NCBI RefSeq assembly: GCF_000184345.1
Contig: NC_017583.1
Span: 744,001 to 808,000, forward strand
Length of the DNA: 64,000 nt
DNA from: Spirochaeta thermophila DSM 6578
GTDB lineage: Bacteria > Spirochaetota > Spirochaetia > Winmispirales > Winmispiraceae
Reading direction: 5' to 3'
The notes beneath the pieces are model-generated. The model saw only the letters and a program-made list of their open reading frames with translations. It did not search any database and was not told the DNA's origin. Below are positions 17,567 through 25,263 of the stretch, piece by piece; the stretch's first letter is position 1, and each line of letters starts with the position of its first letter. Position numbers and translations under genes: made by a program.

Positions 17567-18943
17567 TCACCGGCCTTCCACTATCTCTCTCATCTTCTGT
17601 TCGGCTTCACGCATCGCCTGATCGATGGGGACTCCCTCCTGCGTGATGGCATAGATCATCTGTGGGATGATCTGTTTGCTGAAGATGGTGCTGGCCGCCT
17701 CTATCCGCCTGCCTTCCACGATGCTGAAGGTCTGGATACTGTTGAGTCCGGAGATGATTTGGGCGAGCTTCTCCTTCCCGAACCGTTTGTAGACACCCCG
17801 TGGATCCTCGAGGAAGCGGTCTGTCTCCGCGATCCCTTCTATGGTGGGGTTCATGCCGCCGGGAGCCATGTGGAGGTAGGAGACATAGGCGTTCTCGGAA
17901 AAGAGGTAGAGGAGGAATGTCTCAACCGCAGAGAGCTGTGCTTCGCTCAGGCCTTTCGTGATGCCCATGGTCACCACCACCCCGTAGCCTGCAGGCTGTG
18001 TGTGGGTGATGATGGGTACGAATCCGGTCTTGTTCACGAGCTCGGGATCGAACTCGGCCCCGGTGAGTTCGGGGAAGTTCTCGCCGGTGAGCGAGCCCTG
18101 CGCCACTTCGGCGAGGGCGAGGTCGTCCATGATATAGGTGGAGTAGAAGAACATGGCGAGCTTGTTCTGGAAGTAGTAGTCCCTCGCCCTCCATGTCTGG
18201 GGACCGGGCGGGGTGTACTTCGCGAGTTCGGCGTAGAACTCGATTGCCTCACGCATCTCGGGGGAATCGAAGATGAGGTTGCCGTCCCTGTCGAAAAGCC
18301 TCGCGTTGTTGGAGAGGGCGATGTGGGTGAAACACTGCTCTGCATAGACCTCGGGTTTCGTCCCCACCAGGATGCCGTATTGATTCTCTTCCGGTTTGTA
18401 GAAGTATCGGGCTGCCTCGAGCATGTCCTCCCAGGTGGAGGGCGGTTTCAGCCCCGCCTCCTCGAACCAGTCGATCCTGTACCAGAGCCCCTGGACCCAC
18501 CCGTGGAAGGGGACCGCGTAGTAGGTGCCGCTCCCGTCGTCCACCAGCTTGAGAGCCCCCTCGTAGAACCTGTCCTTGCCCACCTTCTCGATCACACGGG
18601 TGCCCGCCGCGGTGTCGAGGAGCCCTTCGGCCCCGAAGGCCACGGCGTTCTCTGCTCCCATCTCCACGAGGCCGGGGAGGGTACCCGCGGCCGAGGCTGC
18701 GTGGATCTGAGTGGGAAGATCGTTCTCCTCCACAGGGATCACGTTGATGGTGATCTCCGGATGGGTGGCCTGGAAGGTATCGACCAGGAGCTGGATCGTG
18801 GCCATCCTGTCCGATTGTGTCTGCGAGGTCCAGAACTCGAAGGCCACGGGCTCCTGTGGCTTCCGTGCCTCCTGCTTGCCGCATGCGGTCACGAGAAGGA
18901 TGAGGCCGATCATGACAAGAAGCGCGTATGGACGTGTTCTCAT
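17567..18943 (-). CDS. Sugar ABC transporter substrate-binding lipoprotein
   Basis: A 458-aa extracellular solute-binding protein of family 1. The N terminus is a lipoprotein signal, LILLVTAC with the acceptor Cys at residue 21 and GKQE after it, so the protein is tethered to the membrane. The mature part contains ITINVIPVEENDLPTQI and GVVVTMGITKGL-type segments characteristic of sugar-binding proteins. The start ATG is preceded by AAGGAGG with 6-nt spacing, and a consensus promoter lies 70 bp upstream. It captures an oligosaccharide and delivers it to the two permeases encoded next. Confidence 0.92.
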   Translation of the reverse strand: MRTRPYALLVMIGLILLVTACGKQEARKPQEPVAFEFWTSQTQSDRMATIQLLVDTFQATHPEITINVIPVEENDLPTQIHAASAAGTLPGLVEMGAENAVAFGAEGLLDTAAGTRVIEKVGKDRFYEGALKLVDDGSGTYYAVPFHGWVQGLWYRIDWFEEAGLKPPSTWEDMLEAARYFYKPEENQYGILVGTKPEVYAEQCFTHIALSNNARLFDRDGNLIFDSPEMREAIEFYAELAKYTPPGPQTWRARDYYFQNKLAMFFYSTYIMDDLALAEVAQGSLTGENFPELTGAEFDPELVNKTGFVPIITHTQPAGYGVVVTMGITKGLSEAQLSAVETFLLYLFSENAYVSYLHMAPGGMNPTIEGIAETDRFLEDPRGVYKRFGKEKLAQIISGLNSIQTFSIVEGRRIEAASTIFSKQIIPQMIYAITQEGVPIDQAMREAEQKMREIVEGR

Positions 18944-19009
18944 GCGTTCCTCCTTATCCGGATGGGTTCGAGGACTTTTGTACGATCGCTCGAAAAAGCC
19001 ATCTATTTC

Positions 19010-19037
19010 ATTATACAATAAACTGTTTTTTTGTCAA
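19010..19037 (-). promoter_or_regulatory. Consensus sigma70 promoter of the sugar ABC operon
   Basis: Minus strand TTGACA, 16-nt spacer, TATAAT; both hexamers are perfect. The transcript would start near 19003, about 60 nt before the binding-protein ATG. The -35 box lies at the very 3' end of the neighbouring EcfT-like gene. Confidence 0.85.
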
Positions 19038-19645
19038 ATTTCGGGGATGATCCATCCAAGTGAGGTGAGAGCGGTGTGGAAGAGGATGAGGATAGCGAGG
19101 AGCATGCGGCCTCGGAGTGTGCTCCGTGTGGGGGCGTCGGGGGAAGGGGGAAGCGAGGATGCGGTGTGGAGGAGGATTCTGTCGATGCTCTCCAGGGGGT
19201 GGCGGAGGGAGATGCGGTCCCGGGTGGACATGAGGGCCGCGTAGTAGCCGAAGACACGCGAGAAATAGGTCCCGAGACGGCCGGGAAGGGGGAGATCCTT
19301 CCGCACCGAGAACAGCGAGAGGAAGATCAGGCCGCAGAGGGTGAGGCCCTTTTCGAGACCCACCAGCAGGGCTTCCTCTGTAACGGGAAAGGGACCGAGC
19401 TCCAGAAGCACTTTCCCCCTGGGGATGAGGAGCTGGAAGAAGGTGATACCCCCCACGAAGAGGATGAAGTACCCGGTCTTGAGGCGCTTGCCGGAGAGCA
19501 CCGCCATGAAGGCGAGGATCCCGGTGTGCACGGCCCGGAGCGGAAGGGAGGGTTGGGCGAGGAAGAGCAGGAAGACGAGGATCCCGGTGAACAGGGCCTC
19601 GATGGGGTGGGTCTCATGCAGGAGGATGGTCTGCAGCTTGTTCAT
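19034..19645 (-). CDS. EcfT/CbiQ-like transmembrane protein
   Basis: A 203-aa membrane protein with about five hydrophobic segments and a C-terminal basic cytoplasmic stretch (PTRSTLRGRMLLA). Its start overlaps the 3' end of the Gx-family gene by 32 bp, so the pair is translated together. Size, topology and the pairing with an S-component-like protein suggest the transmembrane coupling subunit of an energy-coupling-factor transporter, but the two short Ala-Arg-Gly signatures of EcfT are not clearly visible. Treat the family assignment as tentative. No ATPase gene is adjacent. Confidence 0.5.
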   Translation of the reverse strand: MNKLQTILLHETHPIEALFTGILVFLLFLAQPSLPLRAVHTGILAFMAVLSGKRLKTGYFILFVGGITFFQLLIPRGKVLLELGPFPVTEEALLVGLEKGLTLCGLIFLSLFSVRKDLPLPGRLGTYFSRVFGYYAALMSTRDRISLRHPLESIDRILLHTASSLPPSPDAPTRSTLRGRMLLAILILFHTALTSLGWIIPEI

Positions 19646-20156
19646 GGAGGCTCCTGTACCAGGTCGAGGATCGTACGAAGGCCAGGGTGAGGAGGCCCAC
19701 CGCGAGGCCGCTCCCCGTGCCAACGGTGAGGAAGAGGGGGGCGATGACGATGGAAGAGGGGCCGAATATGAACCACACCGAAAGGGCGAGCTGCACGGCG
19801 TTGCTCACCAGGGCGCCTACCGTGCTGAGTCCCACGGGGCTCACCGAAGAGCGGAAGAGTCGGAAGATGGCGTACATGGCAAGGCCGCTCGCGGCGGACC
19901 CCCCGAGCGAGAAGAGGAAGACATAGGAGGCGAGGGTCCCGTTCACGAGGGCTTGGCCGGCGGCCTTGGTGAGGATGAGGAGGAGGTAGTAGCGGAAGGG
20001 GAGGAGGGGAAGGGCGAGGATGAGAGGGATGTTGGCCAGCCCGAGTCTGAGGTAGGGGAGGGGTTTGGGTACGAGGTACTCGAGGGTGGCGCAGAACATG
20101 GACAGGGCGCCCAGGAAGGCGGTGAGGTCCATGAGCCGAGCAGGGGACTCCCTCAT
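19614..20156 (-). CDS. Gx transporter family (Hpre_diP_synt_I-like) membrane protein
   Basis: A 180-aa, roughly six-helix membrane protein with the motif YLRLGLANIPLILAL typical of the family named heptaprenyl diphosphate synthase component I or Gx transporter. Its members resemble ECF S components. It is followed by an EcfT-like protein in an overlapping arrangement. Substrate unknown. No ribosome-binding site precedes the ATG; the promoter TTGACA-17-TACCCT ends 8 nt upstream, suggesting a leaderless message. An internal ATG at 20132 is an alternative start. Confidence 0.7.
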   Translation of the reverse strand: MRESPARLMDLTAFLGALSMFCATLEYLVPKPLPYLRLGLANIPLILALPLLPFRYYLLLILTKAAGQALVNGTLASYVFLFSLGGSAASGLAMYAIFRLFRSSVSPVGLSTVGALVSNAVQLALSVWFIFGPSSIVIAPLFLTVGTGSGLAVGLLTLAFVRSSTWYRSLHEQAADHPPA

Positions 20157-20164
20157 ATGATACG

Positions 20165-20193
20165 AGGGTAGGGGAGGAAGGCCTCAGTGTCAA
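20165..20193 (-). promoter_or_regulatory. Sigma70-like promoter of the Gx/EcfT-like pair
   Basis: Minus strand perfect TTGACA, 17-nt spacer, weak -10 TACCCT, 8 nt before the ATG. Confidence 0.4.
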
Positions 20194-20224
20194 TGGAAGG
20201 TGCCTGTAAATATACAGAAAATAC

Positions 20225-20252
20225 TTGCGCTTGCGATATTCCATGATACAAT
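20225..20252 (+). promoter_or_regulatory. Promoter of the glutamate-synthase-like gene
   Basis: TTGCGC, 16-nt spacer, TACAAT, about 34 bp before the ATG. Confidence 0.5.
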
Positions 20253-20286
20253 TAGGTACATATCTCATATTCCAAGGGGGGCTTTC

Positions 20287-21867
20287 ATGAATCTGCGCAG
20301 GCCGAACGCGAATGAAGCAACGGCAACATTCAACCGCTCACGAAATGTGGTGCCCATGTCCGGTCTCTGCAGTCGGTGTGTAGACGGGTGCCGCGGCGGG
20401 TGCGAGGTGTGGCTCGCCTCGTTCCGGGGAAGGGAGGTCCTCTATCCCGGCCCGTTCGGAGAGGTGACCGCCGGGGCGGACAAGGACTACCCGGTGGACT
20501 ACTCGCACCTCAACATACACGGGTATGCGAGCGGGGCGAAAGGGATCGAGAACCCGAGTCCCGATACCGCGATCTTCCCGAACGTGGAGACCGAGACCGA
20601 GTACGGGTGGTCGAAGAAGGTGAAGATGCGGGTACCCATTTTCACGGGGGCGCTCGGTTCCACCGACATCGCCCGGATCAACTGGGAACACTTCGCGGTG
20701 GGAGCGGCCATCTCAGGGATCACCATCGTGTGTGGGGAGAACGTGTGCGGTGTCGATCCGCAGCTCGAGTTGGACAAGAACGGGAAGGTGAAGAACTCGC
20801 CCGAGATGGATCGCCGCATCACCACCTACAGGCGCTACCATGAGGGGTATGGAGAGATCCTCGTCCAGATGAACGTGGAGGACACCCGTCTGGGTGTGGC
20901 CGAGTACATCATCGGGAAGCACGGGATCAAGACCATTGAGCTCAAGTGGGGTCAGGGAGCCAAGTGTATCGGCGGTGAGATCAGGGTGAAGTCCCTGGAG
21001 CGCGCCCTCGAACTCAAGAGGCGGGGCTACGTGGTCACCCCTGATCCGGAGAACCCTGCGATCCAGGCCGCGTACAAGGATGGAGCCATCCACGAGTTCG
21101 AGCGGCATTCGCGCCTCGGTTTCGTGGACAAGGAGAGCTTTTTCGCCGAGGTCGATCGGCTGCGGAAACTGGGATTCGAGCGGATCACCCTCAAGACCGG
21201 TGCCTATGCCATGACCGAGCTCGCGAAGGCCCTCAGGTGGGGTGCCGAGGCCCAGCTCGATCTCATCACCATAGACGGTGCGCCGGGCGGTACCGGCATG
21301 AGCCCGTGGCCCATGATGAACGAGTGGGGAATCCCCACCTTCTACCTCGAGGCCCTCGCCTATGAGTTTGCTCAGAAGCTCTCCGCCAAGGGGCTGCGGG
21401 TGCCCGATCTCGCGATCGCGGGCGGGTTCTCTTCTGAGGACGGGGTGTTCAAGGCCATCGCCATGGGTGCTCCCTATGTGAAGGCCGTGTGTATGGGCCG
21501 GGCACTCATGATCCCCGGCATGGTGGGCAAGAATCTCGAACACTGGGCGAAGAACAACGACCTGCCCAAGACCGTGGCGCAGTACGGTACCACCAAGGAG
21601 GAGATCTTCGTCACCTACGAGGAACTCAAGGCCAAGTATGGAGACGAAGTGGACAAGTTCCCCTGGGGTGCCATCGGGATCTACACCTATGCACAGAAGT
21701 TCAAGGTGGGACTCCAGCAGCTCATGGCGGGAAGTCGCAACTTCACCCTCTCCTCGATCTCCCGGAAGGATCTCATGGCCCTCACCGAGGAGGCGGCCCG
21801 GATTTCCGGAATCCCCTATGTCATGGATGCCTATCGCGAAGAGGCGGAGCGGATCCTGGAGGGGTGA
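20287..21867 (+). CDS. Glutamate-synthase-like FMN-binding protein
   Basis: A 526-aa protein of the FMN-binding glutamate synthase family, which is the FMN/synthase barrel of GltB without the amidotransferase domain. The barrel shows IELKWGQGAKCIGGEIRVKS, then TIDGAPGGTGMSPWP and LAIAGGFSSEDGVFKAIAMGAPYVKAVCMGRA. The N terminus has four cysteines at residues 28, 31, 35 and 39 (CSRCVDGCRGGC), a likely iron-sulfur or zinc site upstream of the barrel. GGGGGG lies 6 nt before the ATG. It is monocistronic, with its own promoter and a strong terminator. The physiological reaction of stand-alone members is uncertain. Confidence 0.85.
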   Translation: MNLRRPNANEATATFNRSRNVVPMSGLCSRCVDGCRGGCEVWLASFRGREVLYPGPFGEVTAGADKDYPVDYSHLNIHGYASGAKGIENPSPDTAIFPNVETETEYGWSKKVKMRVPIFTGALGSTDIARINWEHFAVGAAISGITIVCGENVCGVDPQLELDKNGKVKNSPEMDRRITTYRRYHEGYGEILVQMNVEDTRLGVAEYIIGKHGIKTIELKWGQGAKCIGGEIRVKSLERALELKRRGYVVTPDPENPAIQAAYKDGAIHEFERHSRLGFVDKESFFAEVDRLRKLGFERITLKTGAYAMTELAKALRWGAEAQLDLITIDGAPGGTGMSPWPMMNEWGIPTFYLEALAYEFAQKLSAKGLRVPDLAIAGGFSSEDGVFKAIAMGAPYVKAVCMGRALMIPGMVGKNLEHWAKNNDLPKTVAQYGTTKEEIFVTYEELKAKYGDEVDKFPWGAIGIYTYAQKFKVGLQQLMAGSRNFTLSSISRKDLMALTEEAARISGIPYVMDAYREEAERILEG

Positions 21868-21883
21868 GTGTTCAGACGAAAGA

Positions 21884-21915
21884 AAGGGCCTCCTTTTGCA
21901 GGAGGCCCTTTTTGT
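21884..21915 (+). terminator. Rho-independent terminator after the glutamate-synthase-like gene
   Basis: A 10-bp stem AAGGGCCTCC with loop TTTTGCA and its complement, followed by TTTT. The reverse strand also has a T-rich tail (TTTCTTTC), so it may serve the convergent deacetylase gene too. Confidence 0.9.
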
Positions 21916-21936
21916 GTTCCTTGTGGATGAGGGGGC

Positions 21937-22668
21937 TCATTCCACGAAGACCCACATGTCGTGAGTCTTCGAACGTGGGTCAACGGCTTTCCGCTCGAAG
22001 AGCTCGCTCAGGGTGACGAACTCGTACCCCTGCGAGAGGAGTTCGGGGATGATGATGTCGAGGGCCTCGGGTGTGGGATGGGGTTCGGGCTGGACGTCGT
22101 GCATGAGGATGATGGCGCCGTCGCGGACTGCGTCGAGGACGTTCTTCGCCCGCTGTTCGGCGGTGGTGTTCTGGCCCGCCCAGTCGAAGGCGAGGATGCC
22201 GCTCGCAAAGGGCAGGTCGATCACCTCGTACATGGTGTCGCTCACCGCGAGGTTGGGGGGTCTGAAGAATCGAGGCCGCTGACCTGTGTACTGTTCTATC
22301 ACCTTGCTCGTCTTCTCCACCGACTCCCTGATCTCTTCAGCCGTTTTGTTGTTCAGGCTTTCCCACTCCCACGAGTGGTTCCCGAACTCACATCCCATGG
22401 CAACCATGCGATCGAGCACCGGTTTCGTTCGATCGTTCACCAGTTGACCGATGAGGAAGAACGTGGCTTTCACCCCGTACTTCTCGAGTTTGTCCAGGAC
22501 GCGAGGGGTCATCACCGGATCGGGTCCGTCGTCGAAGGTGAGGGCGACGAGTTTCACCTGTGTACCTCCGGAAGCGGGTGTGGCCTCCCTCGAGGCGGGT
22601 TGGGTCCCGCATGCCCCGACGAGGAGGACGGCGGCGGCGATACAGAGGCCCAAGGTTTTCGTGTTCAT
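21937..22668 (-). CDS. Polysaccharide deacetylase (NodB-type) lipoprotein
   Basis: A 243-aa secreted lipoprotein (LLVGAC, Cys20) with a carbohydrate esterase family 4 NodB fold. Motif 1, TFDDGPDP, gives the catalytic base and a metal Asp. Motif 2 reads GNHSWEWES, where the first metal His is present but the second, normally four residues later, is Trp. Motif 3, RFFRPPN, and the C-terminal LMHDVQ follow. Such enzymes remove N- or O-acetyl groups from peptidoglycan or chitin-like polymers, and the altered motif 2 may change metal use. GGAGGTACCG precedes the ATG at 22668. Confidence 0.85.
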   Translation of the reverse strand: MNTKTLGLCIAAAVLLVGACGTQPASREATPASGGTQVKLVALTFDDGPDPVMTPRVLDKLEKYGVKATFFLIGQLVNDRTKPVLDRMVAMGCEFGNHSWEWESLNNKTAEEIRESVEKTSKVIEQYTGQRPRFFRPPNLAVSDTMYEVIDLPFASGILAFDWAGQNTTAEQRAKNVLDAVRDGAIILMHDVQPEPHPTPEALDIIIPELLSQGYEFVTLSELFERKAVDPRSKTHDMWVFVE

Positions 22669-22749
22669 CGGTACCTCCTGCATGTAAGATAATTTATAAT
22701 CTCCTTATGAAAGCTTATCATCGAAAGTCGGTGTGGTCAAGGAAAACTG

Positions 22750-22778
22750 TTGCCTCGTGGTTTCTCTGCTGATAGAGT
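22750..22778 (+). promoter_or_regulatory. Sigma70-like promoter of azlCD
   Basis: TTGCCT, 17-nt spacer, TAGAGT; the -10 ends 6 nt before the azlC ATG. Confidence 0.45.
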
Positions 22779-22784
22779 ACGGTC

Positions 22785-23462
22785 ATGCGTGTTCGTAAAG
22801 CTCAGGTGCGGAGGGGGAAACCCCGATCCCTCTTCGTCCGGGGGCTCTTCGCGAGCCTCCCCGTGGTGGTCGGCTATCTGCCGGTGGGGATGACCTTCGG
22901 ACTTGCGGCCGTGGGCACGGGGTTCCCGGCCTGGACGGCAGCGCTCACCTCCGCCCTCGTTTTCGCCGGGGCGAGCCAGTTCGTGTTGGTCTCCCTGCTC
23001 CCCCAGGGGCTCCTACCGGCGGTGGTGCTCCCTCTCTTTCTCAACCTTCGGCACGTGGTCTACACGGGGATCGTCGCGAGGCGCATCCCCCTCTCGCGCC
23101 CTGCACTCACGCTGGCCGGACTCACCGACGAGGTCTTTGCGGTGGCCCTCCAAGGGCCTGCCGAGGAGCGCTTCCTCCAGGGTGTGGCGTTGGGGGCCTA
23201 CCTCGCATGGGTGGGGGGGACGGCCCTCGGTGCCTTCGGTGGAGCCGCCCTCCTCGTGGGGTCCCCGATCGAGGGCTCGCTCGTGTTCTCTCTCACCGCG
23301 CTCTTCTTCGTGCTCGTCATCCCCTCGGTGCAGGAGGGACGGCTCCGGGCGGTGTTCTGGGGGGCCGGGATAGGGTTGGTCTTCCACGTGCTGGGACTCT
23401 CGTCGCTGGGGGTGCTCGCGGCCGGGCTTGCCACTCCGCTCGTGCTGAGGGGGAGGCGCTGA
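22785..23462 (+). CDS. azlC: AzlC-family branched-chain amino acid exporter, large subunit
   Basis: A 225-aa membrane protein of the LIV-E (AzlC/YgaZ) family. GYLPVGMTFGLAA and the motif FAGASQFVLVSLL near the N terminus, then NLRHVVYTGIVARR, are characteristic. The pair AzlC-AzlD exports branched-chain amino acids or analogues across the inner membrane. The stop overlaps the azlD start by one base (TGATG). No clear ribosome-binding site precedes the ATG. Confidence 0.88.
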   Translation: MRVRKAQVRRGKPRSLFVRGLFASLPVVVGYLPVGMTFGLAAVGTGFPAWTAALTSALVFAGASQFVLVSLLPQGLLPAVVLPLFLNLRHVVYTGIVARRIPLSRPALTLAGLTDEVFAVALQGPAEERFLQGVALGAYLAWVGGTALGAFGGAALLVGSPIEGSLVFSLTALFFVLVIPSVQEGRLRAVFWGAGIGLVFHVLGLSSLGVLAAGLATPLVLRGRR

Positions 23463-23767
23463 TGGACCGGTACGCAGCGATTCTCCTGGTGGCGGTGGGC
23501 ACCTACCTCATCCGCCTGCTCCCGTTCTTCCGGAAGGAGGGCACGGGTGAGGGGATGGAGCGGGTGTTGAAGGACTCGGCTGCGGCGGTGATGGCCGCGC
23601 TCTGGATCTCCTCGTTCGTCTCGCTTCCACTCGAGGGGTGGCCCCTCGTGCGTGACGGACTGGCCCTCCTGGGGGTATTGGGCTCCTATCTCCTCTGGCG
23701 GAGGATGGGGGTTTCGGTCCTCGTGGGGGTGGGACTCCACGCCCTCCTTTCCCTGTGGGGGGGATGA
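23462..23767 (+). CDS. azlD: AzlD-family small subunit
   Basis: A 101-aa membrane protein with about three to four hydrophobic helices. The segment TYLIRLLPFF near the start and ALWISSFVSLP match AzlD/YgaH small subunits. It is translationally coupled to azlC. It ends 170 bp before the nucleoside phosphorylase gene, which has its own promoter; that gap holds no other gene I can support. Confidence 0.85.
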   Translation: MDRYAAILLVAVGTYLIRLLPFFRKEGTGEGMERVLKDSAAAVMAALWISSFVSLPLEGWPLVRDGLALLGVLGSYLLWRRMGVSVLVGVGLHALLSLWGG

Positions 23768-23921
23768 GGCGGTGGGGGCGGGCGCGGGTGTCCCCACGCG
23801 TGCGACGTGTAAGAACGCGTCCCGGATGGTGTGGCGCTTCCTCGGGGAGCCGTGTCGTCGTGGGTCCTGAAGGCTCTTCCTCTGAAACAGGGGGGCTTCC
23901 CTTCCAGGAAGGGGGTGATCG

Positions 23922-23930
23922 TGCTATACT
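23922..23930 (+). promoter_or_regulatory. Extended -10 promoter of the nucleoside phosphorylase gene
   Basis: TGC followed by TATACT, an extended -10 element, ending 7 nt before the ATG. No good -35 is visible at the normal distance. Confidence 0.5.
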
Positions 23931-23937
23931 TGAGTGC

Positions 23938-25236
23938 ATGCGGATCGTCGATATCATCGTGAAGAAGCGCGACGGGGGGGAACTCTCGGCGGGGGAGATC
24001 GCCTCGCTCGTGCGGGGTTATGTGGCGGGCGAGGTGCCAGATTATCAGGTGGCGGCCTGGCTCATGGCGGTGTTCTTCCGCGGGATGGGGCCGCAGGAGG
24101 TCTCGGCCCTCACCCGGGAGATGATGAGGTCGGGCAGGGTGCTCTCCTTTCCCGGCCTGAGGTGTGTGGACAAACACTCCACGGGCGGGGTGGGTGACAA
24201 GATCTCCCTTCCGCTCGCCCCTGCGGTGGCTGCCTGCGGGGTGCCGGTGCCCATGATGAGTGGGAGGGCCCTGGGTCACACGGGAGGTACGTTGGACAAG
24301 ATGGAGTCCATCCCGGGCTACAGGACGGTCCTCTCTCCGGAGGAGGTGGAACGTCTCCTCGGCGAGTGCGGGTATGCGATGTTCGGGCAGACCGAACAGA
24401 TGGTGCCCGCAGACCGCAAACTCTACGCCCTCAGGGATGTGACGGGCACGGTGGAGTCGATCCCCCTCATCACGGCGAGTATCCTCTCCAAGAAGTGCGC
24501 CGAGGGTGCGCAGGGCTTGGTCTTCGACGTGAAGACCGGGAGCGGGGCTTTCATGAAGAGGGAGGAGGACGCCCGATCGCTCGCCCGGTCGCTGGTGGAG
24601 GGGGCGCGGGAGCTGGGGAGGGAGGCGGTGGCCCTTGTGACCGATATGAGTCAACCGCTCGGTCGGATGGTGGGGAACTTCCTGGAGGTGGAGGAGGCCG
24701 TGGAGGTGCTGCGTGGGGGTGGGCCTGCGGATGTGCGGGAGCTGGTGTGCGTGTTGGGGGGCGAGATGCTGGTGTTGGGGGGAAAGGCTGCCTCGCTGGA
24801 AGAGGGGCGTCGGATGATAGGCGAGGTCCTGGACGACGGACGGGCCTACGAGCGCTGGGTGAAGAATGTGGGGGCGCAGGGCGGGGATGTGGAGGAGCTC
24901 GAGCGGCGGCTGGGGAAGTGGCGGGCGCCGGTGGTGCGGGAGGTGCGGGCGGTCGAGGAGGGGGTGGTGGGTGCGGTGGATGCGTACCGGGTGGGGCTGG
25001 CGGGGGTGGTGCTGGGGGTGGGGAGGAGCAGGGTGGAGGATGCGGTGTTGCCGGATGTGGGGGTGGAGTGTGTGCGGAAACGGGGGGAGCGTGTGGCGCG
25101 GGGAGAGGTGCTCGCGCGGGTGTATGCGCGGGACGAGACGAGGGCGGAGGAGGCGGCGAGGATGGTGGGGGAGGCGTACCGGGTAGGGGAGGAGACCCCG
25201 TCCGGCTCGCTCGTACTGGAACGGATTTCGCCATGA
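23938..25236 (+). CDS. deoA: Pyrimidine-nucleoside (thymidine) phosphorylase
   Basis: A 432-aa enzyme that splits thymidine or uridine with phosphate to the free base and (deoxy)ribose 1-phosphate. The N-terminal helical domain is followed by the phosphate loop DKHSTGGVGDK and the family signature SGRALGHTGGTLDKMES (about residues 110-127). FDVKTGSGAFMK and a C-terminal alpha/beta domain complete it. From about 24600 on, the coding strand becomes extremely G-rich with NNG codons, unlike the first half. There is no ribosome-binding site before the ATG, but an extended -10 lies 7 nt upstream. recJ follows after 27 bp. Confidence 0.92.
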   Translation: MRIVDIIVKKRDGGELSAGEIASLVRGYVAGEVPDYQVAAWLMAVFFRGMGPQEVSALTREMMRSGRVLSFPGLRCVDKHSTGGVGDKISLPLAPAVAACGVPVPMMSGRALGHTGGTLDKMESIPGYRTVLSPEEVERLLGECGYAMFGQTEQMVPADRKLYALRDVTGTVESIPLITASILSKKCAEGAQGLVFDVKTGSGAFMKREEDARSLARSLVEGARELGREAVALVTDMSQPLGRMVGNFLEVEEAVEVLRGGGPADVRELVCVLGGEMLVLGGKAASLEEGRRMIGEVLDDGRAYERWVKNVGAQGGDVEELERRLGKWRAPVVREVRAVEEGVVGAVDAYRVGLAGVVLGVGRSRVEDAVLPDVGVECVRKRGERVARGEVLARVYARDETRAEEAARMVGEAYRVGEETPSGSLVLERISP

Positions 25237-25263
25237 CATCATACAGCACGAGGAGGACAGGGC

